Assembly: GCA_934462775.1 (NCBI GenBank)
Contig: CAKSIR010000054.1
Location: 1-14,199 of the forward strand
Length of the DNA stretch: 14,199 nt
Direction: 5' to 3'
Source of the DNA: an uncultured Ruminiclostridium sp.
Lineage (GTDB): Bacteria; Bacillota; Clostridia; Oscillospirales; Ruminococcaceae
The notes below the pieces were generated by a model that was given only the letters and a program-made list of their open reading frames with translations, searched no databases and was not told the DNA's origin. Shown here one piece after another: positions 14,016-14,199 of the stretch (within the stretch, counting starts at the first letter, position 1; each line of letters begins with the position of its first letter). A program made the position numbers and the translations under genes.

Positions 14016-14198
14016 CGCGCCACTGGCGCCTTTTTCGAGGATTATGTTGCGAAAATTTTTCACTTGTGGGGCGCTTTTTTTCTTGAAAAAAGTGCCCCAC
14101 ACCCCTGCAAAAAAGCGCTTTACAAAGGGATTTTCGCAATCTGCGGATTGCGACTTAGGGCTTTGCCCTAAGTACCCACCACTTTTTGAAAAAAGTGG
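14008..14198. repeat. Tandem hairpin array
   Basis: Five inverted repeats follow one another: 14008-14038 (14-bp stem with one mismatch), 14066-14100 (15-bp stem with one G-T pair), 14134-14153 (8 bp), 14153-14173 (9 bp) and 14179-14198 (8 bp). Two share the pattern of a T-run, TTGA, and an A-run ending in AGTG. No protein is encoded. This looks like a composite intergenic repeat or an RNA-structured 3' end rather than a simple terminator. Confidence 0.65.
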
Positions 14199-14199
14199 A
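14158..14199. repeat. Right copy of 42-bp direct repeat
   Basis: Matches 1-42 at 39 of 42 positions. The hairpin at 14179-14198 is preserved by a paired change relative to the left copy. The copy ends at the window edge and may continue. Confidence 0.8.

Larger units (their letters stand above)
13857..14199. other. Gene-free right end: promoter, terminator and hairpin cluster
   Basis: No gene is supported in these 343 bases. From left to right they hold the alcohol dehydrogenase promoter, a minus-strand terminator, and at least five further hairpins ending in the 42-bp repeat. Short open frames here run through the inverted repeats and lack ribosome sites. Confidence 0.7.

Noticed and set aside
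1..14199. tRNA, rRNA, CRISPR array, transposase or integrase
   Set aside because: None found on either strand; the only repeats are the edge elements and short inverted repeats listed.

Overview
The window looks like a piece of a Gram-positive, probably anaerobic, Clostridia-type genome (Oscillospiraceae/Ruminococcus-like; this is an inference). The reasons are strong AGGAGG-type ribosome sites, textbook sigma-A promoters, a lipoprotein with a Thr/Ala-rich linker, two iron-dependent alcohol dehydrogenases, and hairpin-rich intergenic repeats. All twelve genes I accept are on the minus strand, so transcription runs from high to low coordinates. Both window edges lie inside copies of the same 42-bp repeat, which is what a short-read contig broken at a dispersed repeat would look like.

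Right part (12.6-14.2 kb): a cluster of hairpins and repeats, a minus-strand terminator, a clear promoter, one iron-type alcohol dehydrogenase and its own terminator. This is an independent single-gene unit.

Middle and left (0.1-12.4 kb): one long apparent operon. It starts at a promoter with perfect TTGACA and TATAAT boxes 17 bp apart, followed by a leader with a terminator-like hairpin directly before the first ribosome site. Gene order is ABC ATPase, permease, permease, lipoprotein substrate-binding protein, dihydropyrimidinase, dihydropyrimidine dehydrogenase (PreA type), PucR-family regulator, class III aminotransferase, an unrecognised 137-residue protein, N-carbamoyl-beta-alanine amidohydrolase, and an iron-type alcohol dehydrogenase.

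Together these encode uptake of a pyrimidine-like compound and the extended reductive pyrimidine pathway: uracil to dihydrouracil (PreA), to N-carbamoyl-beta-alanine (dihydropyrimidinase), to beta-alanine plus ammonia and CO2 (amidohydrolase), to malonate semialdehyde (aminotransferase), and probably to 3-hydroxypropionate (alcohol dehydrogenase). Both pyrimidine nitrogens become available, so the likely purpose is nitrogen salvage.

Two proteins are built unusually. (1) The substrate-binding lipoprotein is circularly permuted relative to the NMT1/THI5-like family: the part that is normally C-terminal comes first, and the normal N-terminal lobe comes last. (2) The dihydropyrimidine dehydrogenase carries the N-terminal iron-sulfur domain normally found on PreT, fused directly to PreA, while the FAD/NAD(P)H part of PreT is absent from the window; its electron donor is unknown. 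The 137-residue protein inside the operon is a further candidate for new function.
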